NCBI GenBank assembly: GCA_022495005.1 | Contig: JAGYXB010000008.1 | Span: 1-64,000, forward strand | Length of the DNA: 64,000 nt | Source of the DNA: Rhyacophila brunnea | Taxonomy: Eukaryota; Arthropoda; Insecta; Trichoptera; Rhyacophilidae | Direction: 5' to 3' | Shown: positions 14,301 through 29,300 of the stretch, one piece after another | How the letters are laid out: each line of letters opens with the position of its first letter | How positions within the stretch are numbered: position 1 is the stretch's first letter | Notes under the pieces: generated by a model | The model's input: only the letters and a program-made list of their open reading frames with translations | What the model was told of the DNA's origin: nothing | The model's database searches: none | Program-made: the position numbers and the translations under genes

Positions 14301-17300
14301 AGTCTGTTGTTTTTCAGTGTTCAGCACCAACCAATTGAAAGTATTTTTTAGCTTTTCTAAGCCGCCATTGATTTTTTTTAAAATTCAACCATATACTTTC
14401 AAGGAACGCATACCACAGCCGACAGTAATTCATTACTTTTTTTAAGGTGTGTTCAATCCAGACGGAGGAGGTTTACTGACAACTTTACTTACTATTCTTC
14501 GAAAAAAAATGTTACGTACCATAACCTCCAATCTGTGGCAAACCATTTGCTCAGCTTTGGAATTAAAATGGTAGTTTACAGCTTACATATGACACGTCTT
14601 TCGGCCTATAAACCCATTCTCGGAACGGTCAACGATAACTATATTAATAATATTAGTATGTCAATAAATCAATAACAACTATAATTTAGCAAATATATTA
14701 AATCATTGGCTCTATAGTCCTGTAACAATTCAGTCTTCTCCAATGAGGAGAATCCTTATTCTTAGGTATTCTAATGCCTAGTCCTGACCAAGATACATTT
14801 GTTTGGGAAAAAGTTATACAAATGTCTGTAAACATTTGTCCCGACACAAATGTTCGTAACAATGTAGTTCTTGTTTTTTGAAATGTTTGTCAATACATTT
14901 GCCTTTTTTTCTTCATCCGCAGCAAATACAAAAAAAAGACGTTTGTATCAAAACATATTTTGAACAATGTTCATTTATTGACGCACAGATGTATCTTGGT
15001 CTGAGCAAGGCATTACAAAGATGCGTTATTAGCCATTCACTTAACCTCTTAACGCCTTCTCGAGTTTAAAAGGGGGAGAGGTAGGACAAAATCACATCCA
15101 CAGATGCCTTCGATGACAATAATTGAGAAAGCAACACATGAAATTTTAATCATTTTTTAAGCTGCTGATGGAGCTCAAGTCTGATATGCTTAACCAAACT
15201 AGTCACGCCTATGAATAATAAATAATCCATAGGTATCAACATACAAAAACTTTTTATTAAGAGAGAAAGTTTGACAATGAAGCTGATATGGGTAGAGCAA
15301 AAAGTTGATATGGGTCTTACATACAATTTCCCTACAGTCGTGTAAATCTTTTACTCCATAAATTTATTATGTAAATATGTAAGTCACTCTTAGGTTGGTA
15401 CTCTTTTACTCAATTTTTTTCTGTCATATATCTATACACTTTCAGACCACCACTATATTTTGTAAAGAGGCACGAAGAGAAGTAATTTTGAAAGGAGTGA
15501 TTACTAACCAACCTCAACCGGTCTTGCAGACAGAATCAGACTATTCAAAATGATAATATTTAGTGATAGAACTCCATTATGGTGGTTTCGAAACAAAGCT
15601 TTCATTAATTTTACAATTTTTGAGTTATTAATTTATAGTATATATAATATGATAGTCAAAAGATAATAATGACAGCTCAATCATTGTGTTTGTTAAATAC
15701 TTATTTTAAATATCACAATATGACAAGACCAGTTTCGTCAATTTCGCCGTTGATAATGCCGGAAGACGAAACCAGTTGTAGTAAATACTTATATCATAAA
15801 TATTAAAAAATACTATACATTAAAATATTTGTGTACGCGGCTTTATCCAACTGAATTTCTCTAAGGTATCCTTATATATTGTATTCGAAACGCTAGAAGA
15901 TATCTATATTTGGCCATGTATTTTCTCTCTGCTATTCTTGGTAGTATTGACCTGTATATCCCTGGTAACTATTTTAGAAATCGGGAGCATCTTTTTCCCA
16001 AGGTGCAGAACTAACCTGCCATTGGTGTTGCCAATTGGGAGGCCAATAACTGTATTCACCGCTTCGGATATTGATATATTCCACATACGTGAGGATGAGT
16101 ATAAATAAACAGAGGTTGTTTTATAAATTCTTAACACAGGGCCTACTTAGCAGTTGGCTCAGTCGGCGTATTTCCGTGTACCCACATTATAAGTTTGGAA
16201 TACTGCTTCTATTTCAATTTCATTTGTTTTATTCATGTGATGTTGTGAACGTCTTGAATGTTTAATTTGTAATGTTCACGAGTTGTAAATAAATAAATTT
16301 CATTTAAATATCATGCATATAAAATTGGCGAGCACGTGGTTCAAATACCAAGTCAAGAGCGAGGCTCTGACTTATCGTGTATAGGTAGGTACTGTATAGT
16401 TTCGTCACAGATAGACAAATCACAAAAGAAACTACATCTCTCATAGTATGAATACGAAAAGCGTGTCAGCATCCGGTCTATAGGGTGATTTTTCCAACAC
16501 AAGATTAAAATGCAGCAAAAAAATATTCTTTCTTGTCGTCCAAAGACCACTTTACCAAAACAAAAACATCTCAGCGATAATAATAATGATTCCTACATAA
16601 TTGTGACGATGTCGCGCAGAGAAACCGTGGGCGAAATAATGGCGTCCAGTGCCCGTTACGGAATTAAGTATGTAGTCGTAAGAATGGTACTGGACATTAA
16701 AAAAATGGCGACCAATAAAAAAATAATAAAAAATAACCACCTCGGCAAACCGAGACTTACTAGAGCACAAATTGAGAAGATAAGTAGCCAAAATACGCGT
16801 GAGATTAATATACCTAGATTAAACATGACATGACAATACAGTCAAAGATAATGGATTCTGTGAACATTAGATAATCTACTTTCTTACGTATAAGAAACGT
16901 CTGACCCGATCTCGCAGGGTTCAATTGGGTACTGTTTAAATATAATTATGTTAGTTAAGAAAGTAGGTAAGTACGTATTTATATTTGGTCGATGCTTCAT
17001 GAATAAAGATGTTTCTTCGTCTGTGTAAATAACTTACCTATCGTATTAAATAATGTATACTTAAGTGATTCGCAACCTTTTACGTGTGGAGGAAACCCCT
17101 TGAAATATTTTGTAAAATCTCGGAGAATGACTATTATTATGTAGTGTTTCTTTTATATAAAAAAAATGTTGAATAGTAACCACCACACGAACATCATCTA
17201 ACCAAGGTAAACATTAAAACGCTTCATTGATTTATTTAAAGACACGTGAAAACATTTTTTTTAATACATACTTAATTAGGTACATACGAAAAAGTGCACA

Positions 17301-20300
17301 TTTTTCACAATCTTTTGAAAATTTTCACAGAATCCACGGACCTGGTTTGAAATCACTGTAATGTACCATAACCGTTATGGTATCGAAAAATGAACATTTA
17401 AAAAACTTTAAAAACTCGCTTGTAAATTATTTAAGACAGCATTTAAGTACTTGATAGAATTCCATTTTCCACTAGTATAATAATAATTACGTACTGATCT
17501 TTTTTATTAGCTTTACAATCTGGTGTGGATCTTGGCCGCCCCATGAAGGGGTTTACGATAAATGGATGTTGGCCACTTGCTCAACCTGTTTAGGTCCATG
17601 CTCTGGATTCAAACACATATTGAAAAAATATATGTGAATTTTGCCAATTGGGTACTTACCTACCTATATAAAATTCCATAAATAAATTTTGCAGAATTTA
17701 TTATCAAATATGTCAGATAAGGTCACGTCATGTGGAGGAGATGCTTATGAATCGTACGAGCGAGTAGTTTGATTTCTTGAAGACTGTTAAATACTTTAGT
17801 CACATCAGTGGGTCTATTCTATGCTTATCGACCGCTAAAGTGATAAAGTGAAAAATATTATCAAACTTAGGGTAGGTTTGTATCAAAATATTAGCACTTA
17901 TTGTAACAATTACACGAAGCCGGTTTTTATTGTTCCAATAAGTGCTATATTTTAACAGCACCTATCTTGTTGAATATCTAATTCTATTGCAAAACCATTT
18001 CCGTAACTGGCAATAAGTGCCACATTTTGATACAAACCTACCCCAAGCTCTTGGATACCATTTATCAATTTCAGTAGTTCGATAAGCATAGAATAGACCC
18101 ACTGGAAACAATATCACCAAGTGTTCAAAAGCTTTAAAAGTCACTCAGTTTTCACACAATGCCATAGATCAGAATTGTGTCTCACAGCCAAGCCATACGC
18201 GCTGCAAATTTTGCAACCTGACGATCTTGTCCGAATGCAACAAAGCTGGTACCGGGGCCGGGAACAACTTGCGTAGCGGTACCACAGTATGCGTGCTAGT
18301 GGCACGATCTGGCTGCAATGATACGACACCCAACCTCCGATATGATAGGAACCAGAATAATAAAATAAGGTTACCGCAATGCGAAAACCAACATACTTTA
18401 TTACAATTCCAAAATCTTGGTTCAACCGCCCCCACCGTGGGTAAGCTTCGTCGGATATCCACAGAAAACAACACACAACCATTACTGACGTAAAAAAATA
18501 TTGACATTTTTACGATAATAATATTATACGTAGGTACATATTTTATTATTACACCTGGTGAAGAATAGGGTTGCCACTTTGCAGTGCGAATATTATCGAT
18601 AATAATGAGAGTAGGTAACGGATTTGATTTTTCAGAAAACTACGAATATTATCAGACAACGTATGAAACAAAAACCACCTCGAAAGGACCCATCTAAAAG
18701 GACATCCGTCAAATCTGTCATCTGACGCAAACATATTTTCCGAAATGTACCCGGCAACGCCTGGCAGTACTAGTAGGAAACCATAGAAAATTTCACTTTC
18801 ATCTCGCCACTGACGACTAACAAAATCTTCTTTGCGAGTGGATTAATTGCCCAGGAAATCTGTTCTATACAACTTAGTATCTGGTAAATTTAATAACTAA
18901 ACAGTCTACCAGGGTTGCCTTCTGCGTGAGGTTGTAAGAAGGTATAATTCCAGTGTGGATAAATATGGTATAAACTTAAACACATGTTAAAGAATATGTT
19001 ATATTCAATACTTAGATCTGTATCATAATTCTGGCTTTCGTATTTAATAAGGGACTCATCAATGTACATCGGCGTTTATTTCACTCTTGTCTACAGTGTA
19101 GGCACCATAGATTCAAATTAAAATTAATATGGATCCAAAAAATGCACCTTCGGAGAATTCACTTCCCGCGGGCAGGGCTTTGCTGCAGACCCTTTTTGCA
19201 AACAATACAGTCGTGAGGAGTGCACATTGAATCTAGTGAATGTACTAAACTAAACTTTGTAGTGATTTTTACAATTGAAATAGGATTATATATTCAGCAG
19301 GATTAACGGGACAATAATAAATAATGACTACCCGCATTCAAAGAAAATGGTGATAAAGCTCAGAGCAAAGATACTAAAGAGATGAGGTATTGTCCGGCAA
19401 TATGAAGTCGTTTTCTTTGCGTATAACGCACGGTATAACCTCATTTTTTTATTATTTACTTACCAATGAAACGTTATACCAACTTCTTGCAACATGCAAC
19501 ACAATTAGACATCTTTTCTACTCAATTAACAAAAAATATTAAACAGTAACTTTATATTTCGCACAAATTCTCGCTAAGTACATAAGTCAAATTCAAGCTA
19601 TACCGGCTTCACTTTTAGCTTCACTAAATCGAGTATTTATATGTTTTCTATCTTACTGTAACGCATATTACGGAGATTATACGCGTGTCGAATACTATCT
19701 CACTCGCATGTATCGTTAGTTTTTGTTCAGGCCTTGTGATAAAATGTATTTTATATCACTCCAACGACCATGTCAAGATGACCTACCACAAAATCCGCCA
19801 CGATGTCCTACCGGACCGGTCAACATAAAAATCACCTGTCCAGTGTATTGTGGCACATTATTACATTGTACCAGGTAAACTAAATCATGAAATCTACATT
19901 TATTATGAACTGTATAAAAGATTGTTATTGTTAAGACATGGTTATAGGTAAATAATAGGATGTGGAATCCGTCTTCATTAATCATTCCATTAAAATGAAT
20001 AATGATGTCATTATCGTCTTCACGGGTAATTAATTCTCAAGTCAAATCTAAATCATGAGACGCTCCCCTTCCATTGAACATTTTCGCTCATTGACCCACA
20101 ATTTACTTGCAATGCGTAGATACTTACTGAAAAAATGCAATAACGTTTCAATACTTACTAGATAAAACTTATCGATAAGGATTTAAAAATCGAACCCAGT
20201 ACTCCAAATAAATACAATTTCCGGAAAATTATACGTGTGCTGTTAACCGTGAGATGTTGTATCGGAAACCGATGGCCGTCCAGCACTGATATCAAATTCA

Positions 20301-23300
20301 TTTGTAAATAAAATGCATATGTAATAAAACTCACCGAAATGCACGGGAAAGACAGAAGAAAATAATTAAGTAGGTAAGTAAGTAAATTAGAAATACAAAA
20401 TACTAATAACATTCCACGAATAGTGCACCATTTTTTGATCTCACTGCTACACGGCCATCTCTTCGTGGTACGACAGCTCACGGCGAAATGTAATACGTAA
20501 AATTTACATTTAACCTAACCATTAAATTCATTCAACCTACCTCAATAATATCTACGACGTATATCACACAATCACATTCAATTTGTGTACATACTCAAAG
20601 TAACAAAAATACTTAGTATTTTTGTCATCGTATAAAAATATGCTTACAATAATCAGTACTGTTGATAAGAGTTATATGTATCTCTAGTCTAAGTTATTAA
20701 TAATTGTTTATTCTTGCAAAATTATTGAGGATTAGTATAAACTACGCTTTACCATGTGTTCGTAGAACTCTGGCGGTATTTCCAGTACATCTTCATAGTC
20801 CGACTCCTCGTCTCCGAACGAGGAACCTTCTTCCCAAGACGTCTCCATAGCACTTAACATCACATAAGCATCATACACCTAACTATTTAATACAATCACT
20901 GTATACCCGACGTAAGGCGACAACCCTCACTTCGCAAAAAAAAAAAAATAGATCGAATACAATATTATGTAACTGTGTACCTTTCATATCGAGTCGCAAA
21001 ATAAAGGTATCATAACAAAATACGCGATATTATGTACCTACCTGCGCATGTATCATATATTTAGGATAATGAAAAATATTTTTTAATAATGACTGTTAAG
21101 ACAAGACTTATTCCGTATAATATTTATTCCTGTTGGATTGCCGAAGTTACTAAAAATTGAAATTAATAATTTAAAAAAAATCAATGAGTTCGAAAGGGGC
21201 TGCAAGAGAGCAGGAAATTGTACCTTAACCGAACCCTGGAACCCTAATTTTATTATTTTAGAACCGGAACCCCTTAAAACTATAGGGGTTCATCAGGAAG
21301 TTTAAAACGTGTATTATATTTTGTTGTCATTGTTCACTAATGCTGGAACCAGTTATTGTAAACAATAATAATATATATTATTAATCAATATAAGTATGTA
21401 CACACATAATAATATACTTACATAATATTATTATTATATTATCATTAATATTATAATTTAGATGCAGCTTTTGTATTATTTTTTTTACTAATATACTAAC
21501 ACTTCGCTTCTGTGTTTCAATAGATATTAAAATAAAATATACATAATAATTATAACTACAGCCAGGTAGGTAGGTACCAATCTATATTTTATAAATGGGT
21601 AAATATTTTTTTTTAAAGAATGGAGAGAAAACCGCGTTTGATTTTTCCATTTAAAAAAATTAAGAGTCTAAGCCCCAAAACACACGTTGAGTGGCCTGGT
21701 GATCTGGCCGTACGTGGCACATGTTAATTATAATTATAAGTAAACTTTAATTAAACATTTTCCAAATTCACGAATAAAATACCGTTGCTATTTTAGATCA
21801 AGATACTCAGGTCTTCCGTTCTTTCGGTGTCAAATACGAGGACGCAGCGCGCCCTTATTACTCACGCAGGCTTTGCGGGATTATCCCGAATTCCAACGCA
21901 ATCCCAGTCGGCTGTGTCCGTCGGGATTACAGAGAAAATTCTAATCGTGTCAACCCTATCATTTGGTAATTTAGATTTTCAACATTTTACAACATACAAA
22001 AACATAATATATGTTTATGGAACTGATAATATATTCAAACAAGGTTACAAGAACAAACTTTTTAAAAGAGACAAGTCTTGAAATAAAAAGGAGTTTATTA
22101 GTAGATTTGATTGTATTAAACACAAATCATTGATTTAACACTAAACCACATTTTGTATACGTTATCGTCGCGGCTGAGGGTAGTTTGTTTGCTTAGTTAT
22201 CTATCCGTTTGAAGCAAAGAATTTGAACTGTAACTTTTTTCAACATATTATTTTAACATATTAGTTTAACGTAATTTAAGATTAGTAACTACAACATTTT
22301 TTTTATTCAAGTATTGCACATTTTTTTTATTTAAATTACTTTATTACAACATTCATGTAGCTAGAAGATGAAAATTAAACGAGTCTAAGTGCAATGTGGA
22401 TAAATCGACTTTAAAGACAAGTTAAACGTGTGACTAAAAAATTATGTAAATGGGGTATTGTTCTCAAATGAACCATTAATAATATTATAAAAAAACAATT
22501 GATCTATCTATCTAGTTCTTTTTATTTATTAGTGTGTTTGAAGGGATGCAAGTCAGGCAAAAATATTCAAATAAAAAAGGTCGTTAATTAAAAAATTACA
22601 ACGTTTTACACAGAGGGGTTCATCGTGATGTGTTATCCAATATTAGAAATATAACTTTTCATACAGATTAGTTACATATTATTTTAATCCCCGTTCACGT
22701 ATAAATAAATATGTATGTGGCGATTTGAAACCAGCTGATAACTCATTATGTCACGTATTTAATCCTCAGACCCTCATTATTATTAGACAAAATTCTAAAA
22801 AAAACAAAACATTATTATCATCTGCATAATAGTTGATATTAGATTGAAGATATCAACTACTCACTGATAGCGATAATGATAAGATAAATTAAAATATTTG
22901 AGATGCGTAAAAAACAGAAAAGACTGTACTGTACGATTTTGGTGGCCAAAAACGTTACTATCAGGAAGTCAAAACCTTCGAAGCGATATTACACAATGAC
23001 GACGTGAATAGGTAGGTACTGATGGAAACACTATAAAACAATATTAGCATCACACTTTAAAAACATTCAAAAGCGTCTTCTCTCATAATTAAATTGACCT
23101 TTTAATTTGCAACTTTTTTTGCACACTTTTGCAAAGAACTTTTAAAGATGCCTTAACCACTGTTCAATTGTAAATGAATGTAGTATGGGACGGATAATTT
23201 TATTGTTTACACAGTCAAATCGGTTTTCTCATTTCATATTTTTAATTATTATTTTGACACAAAAGGGGATGACGAGCATTAAAAAGGGCTTACTACCTAT

Positions 23301-26300
23301 CAAATAATTTTCACAAACACAATGGAACTCGGAAGCAATTCGCGTCGATATTTTGCAAGGCACCGCGATCGACTGAATACCAATACCCATAATGCAAAAT
23401 CTCATCCCATCTCCACTCCAGATAGGATATAATAATTCCGATATAAATAGATCATCGCGAGGATGAGACGATCCCATGTTATTTAATAATATGTAAATGC
23501 CTCTGTGAGACAATGCAATAATAATGGTGGCACAATGTTAGCCCATATTTCTCGATTGGATGATTATGCTTTGTTTGTTATGATCACCGACTATTATAAT
23601 GGTTATATCGCACAGAATGATCATAACATGCAATACCCTACTGGTTAACATTTGCCTTTACTAGTCGAATACTTACAAATTTATACGGGAAAGAAAAGGT
23701 TATAGGTAGGTACCTACTTTAAAAAGTCAAGTAGATATCTAAAATTTACAATATCAATCTTATCAAATAATTCACGACGACGACGGTTTAGCCATCATAA
23801 ACCTAGCGCTGTATAATATACATACATTCACATATTATACAAACATAGTCTGAAGGCAACAGTGAGATAAAGTGAAAAAAGTCGATTTTGAGATAAATAT
23901 ACCAATCGTTTACTGAAAGCTATACCTACACAATTCATCACACAAAAGAAAAAAATACTCTGCTGCATTTATTAAAATTGTCTTGTAACTTCAAAAAAAT
24001 AGTGGGATAACTGAGATAACTCACTGATAATAATGGTATACAAAAATTCTACCATTATCAAGTATTATATAAGAAATACTAATACGTTAACCACTTCGCG
24101 TGTCGAAGCTACTCGTAGGTGAGCACCGCACCAGTGGTTACCGCTATGCTCAGATGTTTTATAGCTGGAATCAAAGAGCGGAGTGTCTGGGATGAGGCAT
24201 AAATCTGAGAAAATGTCCGTTGCTTTGGTTAACTGTGGTTTTCCAAACTACAATCCGCTGATTGTGGTTGACGGTCGCGTCTGCCCGCAGTGTAAGTTCG
24301 CCGATATCACTTCTATATTTTAAACAAGAAATCCTTAGTTCCGTATTATTAACCTAATTATACGACATTATCGCTTGAGGATGGACGTTATCATACGCCC
24401 GAAACGTCGGAAAGAGGATACCATGCAAGGCGATAACACAAATACCGAAGAATACAAGAAAACACAGTGAAAATCTAAAGTAGTTTAATATAAAAAACCT
24501 ACTTATTCCAAAATGAACTGACCTTCAGTATACCTCAATAATTACCCTACCACTATAATAATATACATTTTTAAGTAAATTTCAAAAGGTAATTTTTCGT
24601 AGTTCAGTATAAAATATTTGTGTTCATTATAATACCTAATGATCAAAATCTTGTTGGGGTTGCTGAGTGAAACGTCCTTCGCCAGAATCAAAGTGGAACA
24701 TTTTTTGCAGCTGTCGCGTGACAACTACTGCCAGAGCTCAACAATGCATACTTTTCTCCAACATTATAAGATTATTTAAATTTTACTATTGTGAAACATG
24801 TAACTCATAATGTGGGTCGAATAAGGGCACCCTGTACCCGTTTGAAAAGGTAAGCAGATAGACGCCTACCTACTCAACTACTTCGCGGATGGATGAACCA
24901 TAGCGCGCGAATAAGCATGCGGGGATTCAGGTCACTATTTTTGGCAAAAGCCAGAGCTGCAAGAAGGCTCAGTTATTTGGAAGCATGACAGAAAAATTAA
25001 CGAGATAAAAAAAACAGCAAAACATTTAGTTGTTTTGATAAGTTACGAACGAAATATCAATACAAACGAGTATGATAAATCAAAAATGCTTTCTGATAAT
25101 ATAATCAGTCTAATTAGCGGGTCCAATCGGGCCTCGTGCTCCACTACGTAAATGAGCACAAAACAAAAATAAATGAAACGTAAGATAAAAGATGATTTTT
25201 CATTTTAAACCACTCAAAATACAAAAAAAGCCCTCGTGCAGTTGAGACTAGATCATAAAAATCTTAAGGCTATACTTCAGCTGAGGCACGGTCTAAAACG
25301 ATCCTGACTACGCAACGCGAAGATTGTGCAAATGACGCGTGCAGAACATAACATAATTTGTCATAAAAAGTCAACATGCGTCCATTTAATGTTATATTTA
25401 TTAATTGTTCTATTACTAATAATAATAATATATTCATTGACATGTTTTCTTTTTCAAGTAAATGGGTAACGTTTTTTAGTCATCTTTACACGATTTAAGA
25501 ATTAATTCCCCAGTCGCCATCACAAAACAAATTGACGTGTTCACATCTCCACTTTCGCTCTCCGACTGCCAGTGGTCGAAAATTTCGTCGCACCTACAGT
25601 TGAAAATTATTTGCCGTTTCACTGAAGTACCGTCTTAAGGAAATTCGAAATGTATTTGCAATATCTTACAAGATAGATATTTGCAATATTTTACCGATGT
25701 CCGTTTTCTTTCTCTCTTTTACAAACTTCATTTTTAAAAATATTCTAGTTTCTAGACTTTTTTTAATTTAGAGAAAATCTAGCAGATTTTCTGTCATCTT
25801 TTTCCACCACTTTCATGCCATATCTGGCATTTTTGTGGATAGTTGGCACTACTGCAACAGCCTCATCATACCGGACCCAGGGATCAGAGAGCCATACAAT
25901 TATTGCATTCATCCGAACTATCATTATGGGAGGAAAAAATAATTTTAGCCGTATATTATCTTGCAAGAATGAATGCATTATGATTAAAAGAAAATGAAAT
26001 CAGGTGGACAACCTAAGAAATAAGAATCCTTTGTATATAATACAGAATACAAACGTATCTATTCTGCGAACTTTTGTACCTACCATCGTAATGTGCCTGC
26101 TATTAATTTAATCAATTGGCAATCATTGTATTGGAATCGAATAAAACAATGCTTCCCAAAGAGCTCTTACACACAAAGGTCTTTTAACAGTGCTGACGTC
26201 ACACTATTTTAGATATCTTTGACCCCACAGAAATGGGTTCTCTGAGTGTTTGACCCCCATCCATATATCGTCATTCTTTGTCATAAAGCCTTTTCCGTCA

Positions 26301-29300
26301 CATTTTAATTCATCCCGTCCGATTCATCAACGTAGCACATAATAGTATTATAATGTTCTCAAGGAATATCAGCTTATAACCAGAAAAAAATGAGTTCATA
26401 TGTCATGTCACATTATTAATAGGTATCCCTCCTCTATCCCATTCATTATCTTCGACGCAAGTCATCACAATATAGACTCCCTCCCCAGTGGCCCTCCTTT
26501 GGACGTAACGTCATATATGGACGACTCATTAAAAAGCACTAGTATACCTACAACGTTCATGTCAGAATAAGTAGGTACCTCGTAATAGTAATACTTAATG
26601 CAGCCCTGTCCGAGCCCTGGATTAAAAAATTAAATAATTTCAGCAATATTGCAGTTAAGTCAATTATGAAAATCCAACTTAACACACGGACGACTATGTG
26701 AGATATAGCATCAGACGTGACATACGGAGCGGTAATCAGCGTCGCAGGCGAAAATAATTAGTAATCTACCCTAAACCTACCATTAGCTTCATTATTTTAT
26801 ATATTATGTTATCAGAGATTTTCACTGACTATGAGACACAACACATAGAATTATTTAAATAGAACATTCAATTTTATATTGCCCAGTCAAGTTTATAGTG
26901 TTTTCTGAAAATCGTGACGCCGTCACATCTCTTAATTAGTCAGGTATTTTGTAGACAAAAAAGTTAACTGTTCCGTTACGATTACACACTTAAGAAGATC
27001 ATAACATGTGCACCTCCACAAAGCGGACGATGCATTAACATATTGGATTTTAGCCACATGCTCAACCTATTAGGTCCATAAATTGGAAAACAACATGTAA
27101 ATTTGCCGATATTTATAATCCGGCGCAGTAACCGCTCGGCAATAGTGGACATTATGCATTATTTAATCTAAAATTATAGCTCCCTTCGAATACATGGTCC
27201 TACGATATGACAGGCCAAAAAAACATTTTTATATGCATGTGGTACACGGTACAATATCATGTTGACATCGAATCGAGTCGAAAATGAGGTGTAATCAATG
27301 CGTGGGCCGCGACCTAGCTCTCTATACAAGACGACAACAATATTATAAAACGTATAACTACTGCTTGACGTACACAAGTATTAAGGCAAGACTTCTTTAA
27401 CAAAACAAAAATCTAACCCGACAGAGCAAATAATATTTATTACAATATAAAAATGTAAGATGTTATCTGGGTAATAATAAATTAATGCAAATGCAAAGGT
27501 GAAGCTTTGAGATGAATACATACGTAACCGAAATGTGAACGAGATACCTACATACTGAATTAAATATAATATTATGATATCGCAATAAAATCTCAGAAAT
27601 TAATACAAACTTCCTGAAGTATAATATTGTATTACCTACTAATATTTATTCAAAAATCGCCCGTTTTGCATTATACCAAAATCAAATAAAATGTCACCCC
27701 ACGCGTTCAGGTGAGGTGAGGTCAAACTTTAAATATAAAACATCTGTAGATAATAGCAATTTTTTGTTTAATGTAATTTCAATAATTTTAATTAACGAGT
27801 AGGTACATTAATATGTTCCATGTTCATAGTGCCAAACAACTACCATATCCATCAGTGACGAGGGGTGGAGATAGGCTGTTAAGATTCGATATTATAAAAA
27901 GTGCACACTAAACTTTGTCAGTCATACTAATTATCTGTTTTCATTGAACTAAGAATACAATTTGCAGATTTTGCCTGCCCTGCCTAAACCAAACCATGAT
28001 AGTTTACGTATGCTATGGGTGGTCCGACAAAAATAATGCACACTTTTTCAATGATACTTATTTGTTTTCGTTGAATTAAGAATACATAATAATATTACAG
28101 ACAGTGCTGGTTATTTTGTTTTAAATTCATAAAAACCCTGCCTAACCAAACCATAATCGATAAAAAATATTATTCTTTCCACAAAATATCTAAAATTATG
28201 TATGGTTTAGTGGCATAATTTAAATAAACGAATATTTTTTGACTATTATCTACTATGGCTTGGATTAGGCAGGGTTTAATTGAATTTTAAAAACTAACAA
28301 ACACTATCTACAATTCTACACATTGTAGTCATATTTCAATGAAAACAGATACGTGTGACTGACAAAGTGTGGTTTGCACTATTTATGTCGGATCTTAACA
28401 GCCTACCTCCACCCTTCGCCACCGATACCCATACTATTTAAAATGCCATGTCATTTACTGTACCAAGTATGAATCGTTCAGGTAACTTTGGCCTACATTA
28501 TTTTCTATCCGCCTCTTAATCCGTGAGTCGCGAATTCGAATAACGCGGCTCAATGACATTAATATGGACGAAGCATCTGGAAAATAAAATGACACTCACT
28601 TTGTGTCGGGTCTGCCGGATGGCGAAATTCATATTTTAATATCGGTATCCTACGCTCAAATGAACATTCTGCTTGCAAGCGGTCTGGCGACACCGCTGGG
28701 TCTGCCCATACAAAATTTCTGACTGTCAGGTTTCGACTCCGCCGTTATTATTGTGTTACAAAATGCCAATGTGCCTAGGTAAAAATTGTAAAAAAAATCT
28801 ACTTAACACTCCAAGAAAGATGGGATATCACTTTTCATGTGTTAGTATTATTTATTATTGATAAAATACCATTTTAAGATACATATTGATGAATGTTTAT
28901 TCAATGCAATTGAATGACAGAAACCATTGGACAGACGCCTGTGATGCGCTGGGCTCACTTGCGTCTAATCTCCGAGAAGTCGTAAGTAACCTAGAATCTG
29001 TTTCTAACGTAATGAGTAATGACACTAATAGATACACCATTACAATAAAGGTTATATTACTATAAATTCTCGAAGCTTGTATCGCATAATGGAAATGGAT
29101 ACGTCATATGGTCACGTGACGTCTACCTACCTATACATCTGTGAATGACTTTCATGCACAATTTCTCGTGCGCGCCGATATAAAGTGAGATGTCCATTTA
29201 ATAAGTCATTGACGCGGCTAGGCAACATTACCATACTGTTTTTGTTTTCAAATATATTTGAATTCAGAGCATGAAAACAGCGGGTTGAAGGAACGGCTAA

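Noticed and set aside
16510..16833. 107-codon plus-strand frame with Lys-rich C-terminus
   Set aside because: No recognisable domain, opposite strand also open, and no splice or poly-A context.
18141..18507. Overlapping minus-strand frames of 112-113 codons in a slightly GC-richer patch
   Set aside because: Two frames and the opposite strand are all open, which points to base composition and not to selection on one frame.
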